Below are positions 8,161-15,275 of a DNA stretch of 24,441 bases, one piece after another (position 1 is the stretch's first letter; every line of letters begins with the position of its first letter). A program made the position numbers and the translations under genes. The notes beneath the pieces are model-generated. The model was not told the origin of the DNA. It saw only the letters and a program-made list of their open reading frames with translations, and searched no databases. Source of the stretch: JBEBBU01 sp041158225 (GTDB lineage: Bacteria; Pseudomonadota; Gammaproteobacteria; Methylococcales; Methylococcaceae). The DNA is taken from the NCBI GenBank assembly GCA_041158225.1, contig JBEBBU010000052.1:1-24441 (forward strand), written 5' to 3'.

Positions 8161-9683
8161 CAGCGCTTCAGCCACGGCATGGTGGTTTTTTTCAGGGCCA
8201 GTCCATACTTGCTGGCGATAAGTCCGGCTGAGATGCGGGCTGATTCATAAATGGTAGGTAGTCCACTGCCCGGATGGGTACCGCCCCCCACCAGATAGCA
8301 GTGATCCAGCTCTTCAAAGCGGTTGTGGGGACGCCAGTGCAGCATCTGGCGGAAAGAATGCGCCAGACTGAAGGTCGCACCCTTGAACAGATATTCCTGC
8401 TGTTGCCAGTCTTGCGGTGTGATGATCTTTTCGCATTCGATATGCTGGCGGATGTCATCCAGCCCAAGTCTGGCACTGAGTGCATCCATGACCTGTTCCC
8501 TGACCTTGGCACAAAGTGCTGGCCAATCCAGCTGGCTGTCATTGTTGGGCATGGGGACCAGCACATAAAGCGTGGATTTTCCTTCCGGGGCAAGGCCTGG
8601 ATCCGAGGCGCTGGCATTCTGCACATAGAAGGAAAAATCGTCACTCAGCTTCTTTTCGCTGAAAATCTCCCGGATGTTTCTGCGATAGTCGCCAGCAAAG
8701 ACAATGGTATGGTGTGGCAGGTCATAGATCTTGTCGACCCCCAGATAGAGCATCATGGTCGAACAGGAGTACTGTAGTTTATCCAGTTTGTCCGGCGTGT
8801 ATTTGCTGAGTTGCCCTGGCTTGAGCAGATGCTGCATGGCATGGGCAAAGTCCGCATTGATCACGACTTCATCCGCCATGATTTTCTGGCCATCCTCCAG
8901 GATGACGCCCTTCACGGTACGGCCATCAACATCCAGTGCGGCCACTTTGCTGCCATAGTGGATAACGCCTCCATTTTCCTCGATGATCTGTGCCATCGCC
9001 GCAGAAATGCGATTCAATCCACCCATGACATGGTAAATGCCGTATTCATGTTCCAGATAGGAGAGCATGGTGAACAGGGCCGGGCATTCCCACGGTGACA
9101 TGCCAAGATATTTGGACTGGAAACAGAAGGCAAGGCGCATTTTTTCGCTGCGGAAATAACGGCCGAGACTGGAAAACAGGTTTTTCGGAAAAGAAAGCCA
9201 GGGTACTGCCTTGAGGACACTGAAAGAAAGCAGGGCACCTGCCTTGCTGTATTCCCTTTGCATGCAGGGATAGAGTGCATTGAAGCGTTTTCTTTCCTGC
9301 ACGAGAAACTGCTCATAACCTTCTGCGCCCTCATCGAAGACGCTCTCAAGTTCGCGGCGCATGTTCTCCCGGTCTGAGTAGATATTGATGGTCCGGTCGT
9401 CATAGCGCAGCTGATACATCGGGGAGAGCGGCAGGAAGGTCAGGTAGTCTTCGCTGCGGCGGTTACAGAGCGTGAACATTTCATCCAGCACGCCTTTCAG
9501 CAGCAGGAAAGTTGGCCCGGTATCAAAAGTGAAACCCTGCATGCGAATGGGGCGATTACGGCCGCCGGGTTCGGCATGGGCGTCATGGATGGAGACTCTG
9601 AATCCAAGCTGGCTGAGCAGCATACCGGCGCATAGCCCACCCGGGCCTGCGCCTATGATCACGATATGTTTTGCTGGGGTCAT
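8160..9683 (-). CDS. diapophytoene desaturase-like carotenoid desaturase (CrtN-like)
   Basis: A 507-residue FAD enzyme, first in the carotenoid operon. IVIIGAGPGGLCAG (about 7-20) is the FAD-binding motif, then GGRNRPI, FTFDTGPTFLL, and near the C terminus CYLVGGGTHPGSGLPTIYES. The middle and C-terminal parts (LQYSCSTMMLYLGVDK, NIREIFSEKKLSDDFSFYV, APEGKSTLYVLVPMPN) resemble staphylococcal CrtN, which inserts double bonds into 4,4'-diapophytoene. It could instead be a CrtNb-type oxidase, as in Methylomonas, so the step is uncertain. The frame extends upstream to a TTG at 9725, but the ATG at 9683 places the FAD motif near the N terminus as in the family. No strong ribosome site precedes it. 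Its stop overlaps the next start (TGATG). Confidence 0.84.
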   Translation of the reverse strand: MTPAKHIVIIGAGPGGLCAGMLLSQLGFRVSIHDAHAEPGGRNRPIRMQGFTFDTGPTFLLLKGVLDEMFTLCNRRSEDYLTFLPLSPMYQLRYDDRTINIYSDRENMRRELESVFDEGAEGYEQFLVQERKRFNALYPCMQREYSKAGALLSFSVLKAVPWLSFPKNLFSSLGRYFRSEKMRLAFCFQSKYLGMSPWECPALFTMLSYLEHEYGIYHVMGGLNRISAAMAQIIEENGGVIHYGSKVAALDVDGRTVKGVILEDGQKIMADEVVINADFAHAMQHLLKPGQLSKYTPDKLDKLQYSCSTMMLYLGVDKIYDLPHHTIVFAGDYRRNIREIFSEKKLSDDFSFYVQNASASDPGLAPEGKSTLYVLVPMPNNDSQLDWPALCAKVREQVMDALSARLGLDDIRQHIECEKIITPQDWQQQEYLFKGATFSLAHSFRQMLHWRPHNRFEELDHCYLVGGGTHPGSGLPTIYESARISAGLIASKYGLALKKTTMPWLKR

Positions 9684-9832
9684 GTCTTGCAATAAAGGTT
9701 CAAAAAAACAGATGTCGATCCGCAATGTAACATCTTATTGCGAGTCATGAGCAAAAAGATGACCAGATGCTGGAGATGGTGATCATGCGCAGCCGATAGC
9801 ATCGCCTGTGCTAAAGATAGAGCCGTATGCGC
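9684..9832. other. intergenic region upstream of the carotenoid operon
   Basis: The 149 bases between the rlhA stop and the first carotenoid gene must hold any promoter specific to the carotenoid-ABC operon, since both flanking genes are on the minus strand. I see no convincing -35/-10 pair. There is also no terminator hairpin with a T run for rlhA, so read-through from rlhA cannot be excluded. Confidence 0.4.
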
Positions 9833-11806
9833 CTATCCGCCCGCCTGTTGGCGGTAAAAGTGGATGGGCTGTTCTGGTACTGCGTTGAGGATTTCCCTCC
9901 TTATTTTGCCAACAACGTGCATTTCGCAGGCCTTGCAGTCAAAGGTCAGGGTCAGCTTGTCCTTGCCGTTGATGAGTTGCAGGGGTTCAGCCTTGATGGT
10001 GCCCTGTACGCCGGTAACACCCTTGGTCTGCTTGGGACAGAGGGAAAGTGAATAGCGTACACAGTGGCGGGTGATCATCAGGCTGACTTCATCCACGGCC
10101 TCATGGCTCTCATAGGCAGCCTCAACCACTTTGACACCGTGCTTCAGGTAAAAGCGCTGGGCTTCATGGTTATAGACGTTGGCCAGATAGCTGAGGCTGT
10201 CGCCAGGGTAGGGGACTGGCGGTTCAACCGCCGCAGCGCGGGGCAGGCGCGACCAGGCGGCCAGGCGCTCCTGTTCCAGAGCGGTGATGCCATCCCTGCG
10301 CAGTGCGTTGAGCACGGAGGCTGGCCAGAAGGCAGGACGATCTTTTTCCAGAGGCTGGATGATAATATCCATGGCGGTAAACAGGGTGTTACCCAGCTTG
10401 CCCAGTGCTTCGTGTATGGAAACTCTGGCGCGTTCGGCATCGCGCGCACTCTGGCGTTCATGTTCGCGCTCAATGTAAACGCTGTGACCATCCTCATCCA
10501 CCAGCTGCAAGGCGAGGCCATCCGGTATTTCGATCAGGGTCAGCGTCACCCCGATACGGCGCTCAGCGGTCTGGTCACTGTCCATCAGCCGTTCCCAGGC
10601 CATATCCCGGCTGCGTGACAGGGCGGTGCCCTTACGGAAATCCCTGAATCCGGCGATGGCATCGTTAGGATAGGCCTGCCAGCGACCATCCCCCATGGAT
10701 TTGGCCACATTGACCCGGAACCCCTGCAGTCCATGCTGCAGGTCAAAATAGGTGACGGTATCACCGTTATGCAGCGCATCGCCGGCTTCATGCAGCATCA
10801 GTTCAAAATGGTCGGCATGGACTTTCTCGACCCAGCCTAGCGGTAGTCCTGCATGCTGGGGGGTATCAAAAGCCCCCATGTCCTGGACACGGCCATTGAC
10901 GAAGTATTCGGTGCTGCCACGGTTGTAGCTGCGTTTGGGATCAGGGCTGAAGAACAGCTGTGTGCTGCCGCTGGAAGCGCGCTGCAGATGTGGATGTTCC
11001 AGCAGGATGCCGTCCAGCAGCTGGCGGTAATGGCTGGTGATGTTTTTGACATATGCCAGATCCTTGTAGCGTCCCTCAATCTTGAAACTGCGCACACCAG
11101 CATCAATCAGTGCCTGCATATTGGCGCTCTGGTCATTGTCCTTGACCGAGAGTACATGCTTCTGGTGCGCCACAATCCGTCCCTGGCTGTCGAGTACTTC
11201 ATAGGGCAGGCGGCAGGCCTGGGAGCAGTCGCCACGATTCGCGCTTCTACCGGTCTGGGCATGGCTGATGTAACACTGTCCACTGTAAGCCACACAGAGC
11301 GCGCCATGAATGAAAAACTCGACGACAGCGCGGTCGAGCACCGCTGCGACAGACTGGATCTGTTCCAGGGTCAGTTCACGTGCCAGTACGATCTGCGAAA
11401 AGCCTACGTCCTGCAGGAAACGCGCCTTTTCCGGGGTGCGGATATCACACTGCGTACTGGCATGCAGCTGGATCGGCGGCAGATCCAGCATGGTCATGGC
11501 CATATCCTGTACGATCAGCGCATCAGCACCGGCGGCATAAACCTGCCAGGCCATATCGCGTGCGGCCTCAAGTTCATCATCCCTGAGGATGGTATTGAGG
11601 GTGATGAATACCCGTGCATGATAACGGTGGGCATGCCGGATCAGGCGTTCGATGTCTCTGATGTCGTTACCGGCATTGTGTCGGGCACCGAAATCAGGTC
11701 CTCCGATGTAGATGGCATCAGCGCCATGATTGACGGCGGCAATGCCGATATCGGCGGTTTTGGCAGGAGCCAGCAGTTCCAGATGTGGGGAAGATACAGT
11801 ATGCAA
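9833..11806 (-). CDS. rlhA: 23S rRNA C2501 hydroxylase RlhA (peptidase U32 family)
   Basis: RlhA (formerly YdcP) makes 5-hydroxycytidine at position 2501 of 23S rRNA. The 657-residue length equals the E. coli family, and the sequence follows it closely: ELLAPAKTADIGIAAVNHGADAIYIGGPDFGARHN at the N terminus (split here across adjacent motifs), HASTQCDIRTPEKARFL, FFIHGALCVAYSGQCYISHA, GRSANRGDCSQACRLPY, and the second cysteine group HCVRYSLSLCPK with CKACEMHVVGKI at the C terminus. The first region is the U32 domain with clustered cysteines; the rest is the DUF3656-type extension that separates RlhA from the shorter TrhP/YegQ. The only suitable start is TTG at 11806, since a stop lies four codons upstream and the first codons align with the E. 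coli start. Confidence 0.93.
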   Translation of the reverse strand: MHTVSSPHLELLAPAKTADIGIAAVNHGADAIYIGGPDFGARHNAGNDIRDIERLIRHAHRYHARVFITLNTILRDDELEAARDMAWQVYAAGADALIVQDMAMTMLDLPPIQLHASTQCDIRTPEKARFLQDVGFSQIVLARELTLEQIQSVAAVLDRAVVEFFIHGALCVAYSGQCYISHAQTGRSANRGDCSQACRLPYEVLDSQGRIVAHQKHVLSVKDNDQSANMQALIDAGVRSFKIEGRYKDLAYVKNITSHYRQLLDGILLEHPHLQRASSGSTQLFFSPDPKRSYNRGSTEYFVNGRVQDMGAFDTPQHAGLPLGWVEKVHADHFELMLHEAGDALHNGDTVTYFDLQHGLQGFRVNVAKSMGDGRWQAYPNDAIAGFRDFRKGTALSRSRDMAWERLMDSDQTAERRIGVTLTLIEIPDGLALQLVDEDGHSVYIEREHERQSARDAERARVSIHEALGKLGNTLFTAMDIIIQPLEKDRPAFWPASVLNALRRDGITALEQERLAAWSRLPRAAAVEPPVPYPGDSLSYLANVYNHEAQRFYLKHGVKVVEAAYESHEAVDEVSLMITRHCVRYSLSLCPKQTKGVTGVQGTIKAEPLQLINGKDKLTLTFDCKACEMHVVGKIRREILNAVPEQPIHFYRQQAGG

Positions 11807-11902
11807 GGTAGGGGATCATCAGGTCGGTAGTGGTCGTCCGATAGTAAGGGAAATCAGCGGGGCAGACCATCCCTTATGCTGACATGATGACGACATTTAA
11901 CT

Positions 11903-11986
11903 TTACAGTCTGGTTTTGTACCAGCTGGCCAGGCTTTCATCCTCAAGCGCGTAATCGCCATAGGCGGCGCGCCACACTAATCCCGC
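11903..11986 (-). pseudogene. C-terminal scrap of an unidentified gene, cut at an inverted repeat
   Basis: On the minus strand a frame ending in TAA at 11903-11905 reads GLVWRAAYGDYALED followed by ESLASWYKTRL. Its composition (Trp, Tyr, acidic patch, basic end) is protein-like. The frame is blocked upstream by a TAA at 11987-11989 that lies inside the inverted-repeat array, and there is no start codon with a ribosome site. It therefore looks like the last 25 or so codons of a gene whose remainder was lost where the repeat now sits. I do not recognise the family, and with so few codons it could also be chance. Confidence 0.35.
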
Positions 11987-12044
11987 TTATGGCAACTTAT
12001 GGCGAGAATTATAACTTATGCTTCGCGGTATAAGTTGGCATAAG
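11986..12044. repeat. inverted-repeat array built on ACTTATG / CATAAGT half-sites
   Basis: The left arm CTTATGGCAACTTAT (11986-12000) is the reverse complement, with one mismatch, of the right arm ATAAGTTGGCATAAG (12030-12044). Between them a third copy AACTTATGC (12013-12021) forms a tighter hairpin with ATAAGTT (12030-12036) around a TTCGCG loop. At least five 7-base half-sites therefore lie in 59 bases, in both orientations. This is unlike a terminator, as there is no T run. It resembles binding sites of a tyrosine recombinase or transposase, or the end of a small mobile cassette. It begins nine bases past the selO stop. Confidence 0.7.
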
Positions 12045-12052
12045 TCATGATG

Positions 12053-13525
12053 TCAGGTACCGCAGAACGTGCGGTAGCCGGGGTTGGGGGCTGGTGGGTC
12101 AATGTATGCCTGGGGGCGCTCGCAGTCGGCATAGGGCGTAGCCAGTACCGCCATCAGGCTTTGCAGGGGCTGAAGATCACCATGATCGGCAGCTGAGGCG
12201 AGTGCATGTTCGACCAGATGATTGCGCGGAATGACCGCGGGATTATGCTGGTTCATCCGTTGTCGAACTGCGGCTTCATCCCCAGCCTCTCTCTGGAGAC
12301 GCTGGTGCCAGCGCGTGATCCAGGCCTGCCATGCAGCCGGAACGGCGGTCTGTGACATCGAAGGCAGCAGTGCTGACAGTGTCCTGAAACTGTGGGTAAA
12401 ATCGGCCTGCCCCTCCTGCAGCAGTGACAGAAAATCTTCTGCCAGTGCCCTGTCTCCAGTTTCTTCATGGCATAACCCGAGCTTACCGCGCATCTTCTGC
12501 AACCAGGCATTCTGATAGCGCTCAGGAAAGGTGTGCAGCAGCTGTGCGGTGCGCTCAAAGCCTGATGCCTCTCCCTGTCTGTCGGTCAAGGGTGCAAGCA
12601 CCTCAGCCAGGCGTGCAAGATTCCACCAGGCGATCTGTGGCTGGTTACCGTAGGCATAACGTCCACCATGATCAATCGAGCTGAATACGGTCTGCGCATC
12701 GTAGTGATTCATGAAGGCACAGGGGCCATAGTCAATGGTTTCGCCGCTCAGGGTCATGTTATCGGTATTCATGACGCCGTGAATGAAACCCACCTGCATC
12801 CAGCTGGCCAGAAGGTCAGCCTGTCTCTGCATCACCGCTGCCAGCAGTGCTAGATAGGGCTCGGCCTGCTCCTTCAGTTCGGGGTAGTGGCGCTGAATCG
12901 TGTAGTCAGCCATGGCTTTGGCAGCATCAGTGCCTCCCACATGGGCTGCGTACTGAAAGGTGCCGATGCGGATGTGACTGGAGGCAACACGGGTGAGTAT
13001 GGCACCGGGAAGCAGTCTTTCCCTTATGACAGGATCTCCGCTGGCGATCACGGCAAGGCTGCGTGTCGTCGGAATGCCCAAGGCATGCATGGCTTCGCTG
13101 ATGATGTATTCTCTCAGCATTGGCGCCAGCGCGGCGCGCCCATCGCCACGGCGGGAGTAGGGTGTTACCCCTGAGCCCTTGAGATGAATATCAACCAGCG
13201 TACCAGCAGGCGTACGCTGTTCACCCAGCAGATGGGCGCGCCCGTCACCTAACAGGTTGAAGTGCCCGAACTGGTGACCTGCATAGGCCATGGCAACAGG
13301 CGTGGATCCTGGAGGCAGGGCATTACCTGATAACACTTCCGGTGTCTGCAGCAGTGCCTCAGCATCCAGTCCAAGTGCCAGCGCCAGCGACTGGTTCAAC
13401 AGCACCCATTGCGGATGGCTGACGGGTTCAGGATGGCAGGTGCTATGGAAAATCGCCGGCAACTGCTGGTAGCTGTGTTCAAGGCACCAGCCGGTGTCGG
13501 TCTGGCTGTCATGTTGACTGTTCAT
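12053..13525 (-). CDS. selO: protein adenylyltransferase SelO (YdiU family)
   Basis: SelO is a pseudokinase-fold enzyme that transfers AMP from ATP to Ser/Thr/Tyr of target proteins in redox stress responses. The 490 residues match the usual length. Motifs seen are YAGHQFGHFN (81-90), LGDGRAHLLGE, LKGSGVTPYSRRGDGRA (115-131), the helix with REYIISEAMHALGIPTTRSL, and the metal/active-site region HGVMNTDNM with IDYGPCAFM. The protein ends RTFCGT, with Cys488 three residues from the end. This is the place of the selenocysteine in eukaryotic SelO and of the redox-active cysteine in E. coli. The ATG at 13525 gives a family-like N terminus; its ribosome site is weak. It lies upstream of rlhA on the same strand, but the repeat scar separates them. 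Confidence 0.93.
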   Translation of the reverse strand: MNSQHDSQTDTGWCLEHSYQQLPAIFHSTCHPEPVSHPQWVLLNQSLALALGLDAEALLQTPEVLSGNALPPGSTPVAMAYAGHQFGHFNLLGDGRAHLLGEQRTPAGTLVDIHLKGSGVTPYSRRGDGRAALAPMLREYIISEAMHALGIPTTRSLAVIASGDPVIRERLLPGAILTRVASSHIRIGTFQYAAHVGGTDAAKAMADYTIQRHYPELKEQAEPYLALLAAVMQRQADLLASWMQVGFIHGVMNTDNMTLSGETIDYGPCAFMNHYDAQTVFSSIDHGGRYAYGNQPQIAWWNLARLAEVLAPLTDRQGEASGFERTAQLLHTFPERYQNAWLQKMRGKLGLCHEETGDRALAEDFLSLLQEGQADFTHSFRTLSALLPSMSQTAVPAAWQAWITRWHQRLQREAGDEAAVRQRMNQHNPAVIPRNHLVEHALASAADHGDLQPLQSLMAVLATPYADCERPQAYIDPPAPNPGYRTFCGT

Positions 13526-13630
13526 GGCGGCTTGCTGTCAGTATCCTGTTCAAATTCAGAGGTTGTGATTACATGGATAACCCATAGCCGCTGCCTTGCG
13601 TGGAATCTGCTTCAGGACGGCACCATTTAA

Positions 13631-13664
13631 GGTTAACATCATATGGCTGATGAATATGTTAACC
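13631..13664. promoter_or_regulatory. 9-bp perfect inverted repeat upstream of the cupin gene
   Basis: GGTTAACAT (13631-13639) and ATGTTAACC (13656-13664) are perfect inverted copies separated by 16 bases, with a further CAT/ATG pair inside. Each arm contains the palindrome GTTAAC. The element lies 13 bases before the AGGAG ribosome site of the cupin gene and between the divergent selO and cupin starts. It could be a two-site operator for a dimeric repressor or an mRNA hairpin. No T run follows, so it is not a terminator. Confidence 0.55.
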
Positions 13665-13687
13665 GTCCATGATGACAGGAGCCATGT

Positions 13688-13978
13688 ATGCAAACCATCC
13701 GTGTTGAATCCGCTGTTGACGACTCGCGTCTTTTGCAGTTGGGCGTGAAAACCTGGCCTGTCTGGCAGAAAGAGGTTTCCGAATTTCCCTGGCAGTACAA
13801 CGCGACTGAAGTCGCTTATGTGCTGGAAGGCAAGGTAACCGTTGTACCGGATCAGGGAGAGGCCGTGAGCTTTGCTGCCGGCGATCTGGTCACATTTCCC
13901 GCTGGCCTTCAATGTGTCTGGCAAATACATAGTCCCCTGCGCAAACATTACAGCTTTGATTTTCCAGATGGCGTCTGA
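13688..13978 (+). CDS. small cupin-domain protein (DUF861/cupin_3 type)
   Basis: A 96-residue single beta-barrel protein. The pattern LGVKTWPVWQKEVSEFPWQY, then TEVAYVLEGKVTVVPDQGE, FAAGDLVTFPAGLQCVW and a C-terminal RKHYSFDF is typical of stand-alone DUF861/EutQ-like cupins. The usual metal-binding histidines of the two cupin motifs are mostly absent, so catalysis is doubtful and a small-molecule-binding role is possible. The ATG at 13688 follows AGGAG by six bases. An ATG four bases earlier is out of frame. It is the first of three plus-strand genes, 32 bases before the HutZ-like gene. Confidence 0.85.
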   Translation: MQTIRVESAVDDSRLLQLGVKTWPVWQKEVSEFPWQYNATEVAYVLEGKVTVVPDQGEAVSFAAGDLVTFPAGLQCVWQIHSPLRKHYSFDFPDGV

Positions 13979-14010
13979 AGCCACTGGATGCCTTACCAGA
14001 GGAAAGCATC

Positions 14011-14526
14011 ATGAGCGGCGCTGAAATCAGGGAAGAAGCGGAAGCCTTTCAGCAGACCTTTGCGTCGCTGATGCTGGGGTCATGCTCAGTGGACGGACAG
14101 CCCCATGTCAGTTATGCGCCTTATGTGCGTGATCTGGAAGGTGCATTTTATGTCTATATCAGTGAACTGGCCCAGCATACAGGCCATCTGCAGGCCAATC
14201 CCAGAGCCAGCATCATGCTGATTGCAGATGAAGCAGCCACCGAGAATATGCATGCCCGCAAGCGGGTGACCTGGCAGTGCCGTGCAGAGGAAATCCAGCG
14301 CGGGGATGCCGTGTTTCCAGTCATCATGGATCAGATGCAGGAAGTACATGGTGATGTGATGCAGATGCTACGCCAGCTGGAAGACTTTCATCTGTTCCGC
14401 CTGATACCTGAAGATGGACGTTATGTCAGAGGCTTCGCCCAGGCTTATCGACTTGAAGGTATTCAGGGCCAGCCAGCAACGCCTGTGCGTGATCGCGGCC
14501 ATGGACGCAGTGAATCAGGATCTTGA
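14011..14526 (+). CDS. HutZ/HugZ-like pyridoxamine 5'-phosphate oxidase-fold protein
   Basis: A 171-residue split-barrel protein of the PNPOx-like superfamily. FASLMLGSCSVDGQPHVSYA, FYVYISELAQHTGHL, ASIMLIADE, ARKRVTWQC and the C-terminal GFAQAYRLEG match the HutZ/HugZ heme-utilisation group, whose members bind or degrade heme in the cytoplasm. The C-terminal loop of authentic HutZ carries a heme-ligand histidine; the tail here is short and basic (RDRGHGRSESGS), so heme binding is unproven. The start ATG has AGGAAA upstream. Its TGA overlaps the TTG start of the next gene, suggesting coupling. Confidence 0.82.
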   Translation: MSGAEIREEAEAFQQTFASLMLGSCSVDGQPHVSYAPYVRDLEGAFYVYISELAQHTGHLQANPRASIMLIADEAATENMHARKRVTWQCRAEEIQRGDAVFPVIMDQMQEVHGDVMQMLRQLEDFHLFRLIPEDGRYVRGFAQAYRLEGIQGQPATPVRDRGHGRSESGS

Positions 14527-15275
14527 GCGCTGTCCGTATTCATATTGGCTTGCGTACGCGCCAGCATGAAGAGGCGCCTGCTGTCGGGCAGGTGGATATG
14601 CTGGACCATGAAGAACGCCAGCGGCTGGATCGGATGCATGATCCTGATGCCCGATGGTCCTACCAGTCCGCGCATGTCCTGCTAAGGCAGATGCTGGAAA
14701 CGCATTACCGTCAACCTGCGGCATCCTGGCGTTTTACCCGTGGCATGCACGGCAAGCCGCAAATTGATCCGTTCGAAACCGTGGTGATGCCAGCCTTCAG
14801 TCTGAGTCATACCCGACATGCTGTAGCCTGCGCCCTGACGGGTTCGGCAGAAGATTCACACCCTGTTGCCGGTTTACAGCTGGGTATTGATGTGGAATCT
14901 CTGGACAGGAAAGCAGACGCACTGCGACTGGCCAGACGATTCTGCGCTAATGAGGAATACGCCTGGCTTTCCGGTCTGCCAGTTGCACAACAGAGTGCTG
15001 CTTTTCTGCGCTTGTGGACACTGAAGGAAGCTGTCTCCAAGGCCACGGGCCTTGGCCTGCAGGCAGGTTTCCAGGATTTTGTCTGCATACCGGACACGAT
15101 GACGGTCACTTTTGCACCGGAATCCGCATTCAGGAACCTGCACTGGTATCTGTATACCATGGTGCTGGATGAACGCCATTGCGTATCACTGGCCGCATGC
15201 GCATGCGATGCGATACAACCACTTTGGCTGTCCAACACCGCCTGTTGCTCAGTGCAGGCGTTTCTTCCCGCCTGA
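14523..15275 (+). CDS. 4'-phosphopantetheinyl transferase, Sfp type
   Basis: This enzyme moves the phosphopantetheine arm of coenzyme A onto a serine of acyl or peptidyl carrier proteins. In 250 residues it shows FSLSHT (92-97), the Mg2+-binding GIDVES (121-126) and WTLKEAVSKATGLGL (165-179), the three hallmarks of the Sfp class, which is larger than AcpS. The N terminus has the expected ERQRLDRM and arginine-rich helix. The start is TTG at 14523, overlapping the previous TGA by two bases. The next in-frame ATG would remove 25 conserved-looking residues. The carrier-protein partner is not in the window. The last 27 bases overlap the convergent minus-strand gene. Confidence 0.9.
   Translation: MSAVRIHIGLRTRQHEEAPAVGQVDMLDHEERQRLDRMHDPDARWSYQSAHVLLRQMLETHYRQPAASWRFTRGMHGKPQIDPFETVVMPAFSLSHTRHAVACALTGSAEDSHPVAGLQLGIDVESLDRKADALRLARRFCANEEYAWLSGLPVAQQSAAFLRLWTLKEAVSKATGLGLQAGFQDFVCIPDTMTVTFAPESAFRNLHWYLYTMVLDERHCVSLAACACDAIQPLWLSNTACCSVQAFLPA

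Noticed and set aside
9684..9725. TTG-started N-terminal extension of the CrtN-like desaturase
   Set aside because: It adds 14 residues before the FAD motif with no family support; the ATG at 9683 is a better start.
10853..11830. Plus-strand frame of 325 codons opposite rlhA
   Set aside because: The opposite strand matches RlhA throughout. This frame is long only because of codon bias in rlhA.
11986..12044. Repeat array considered as the selO terminator
   Set aside because: On the selO strand there is no T tract after the hairpins, and the nested repeats in both orientations are more complex than a terminator needs.
13631..13664. Inverted repeat considered as a terminator
   Set aside because: No T run follows on either strand, and both neighbouring genes start, rather than end, near it.
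13556..13984. Minus-strand frame of 142 codons opposite the cupin gene
   Set aside because: The cupin frame has a good ribosome site and family motifs, while the antisense frame has neither.
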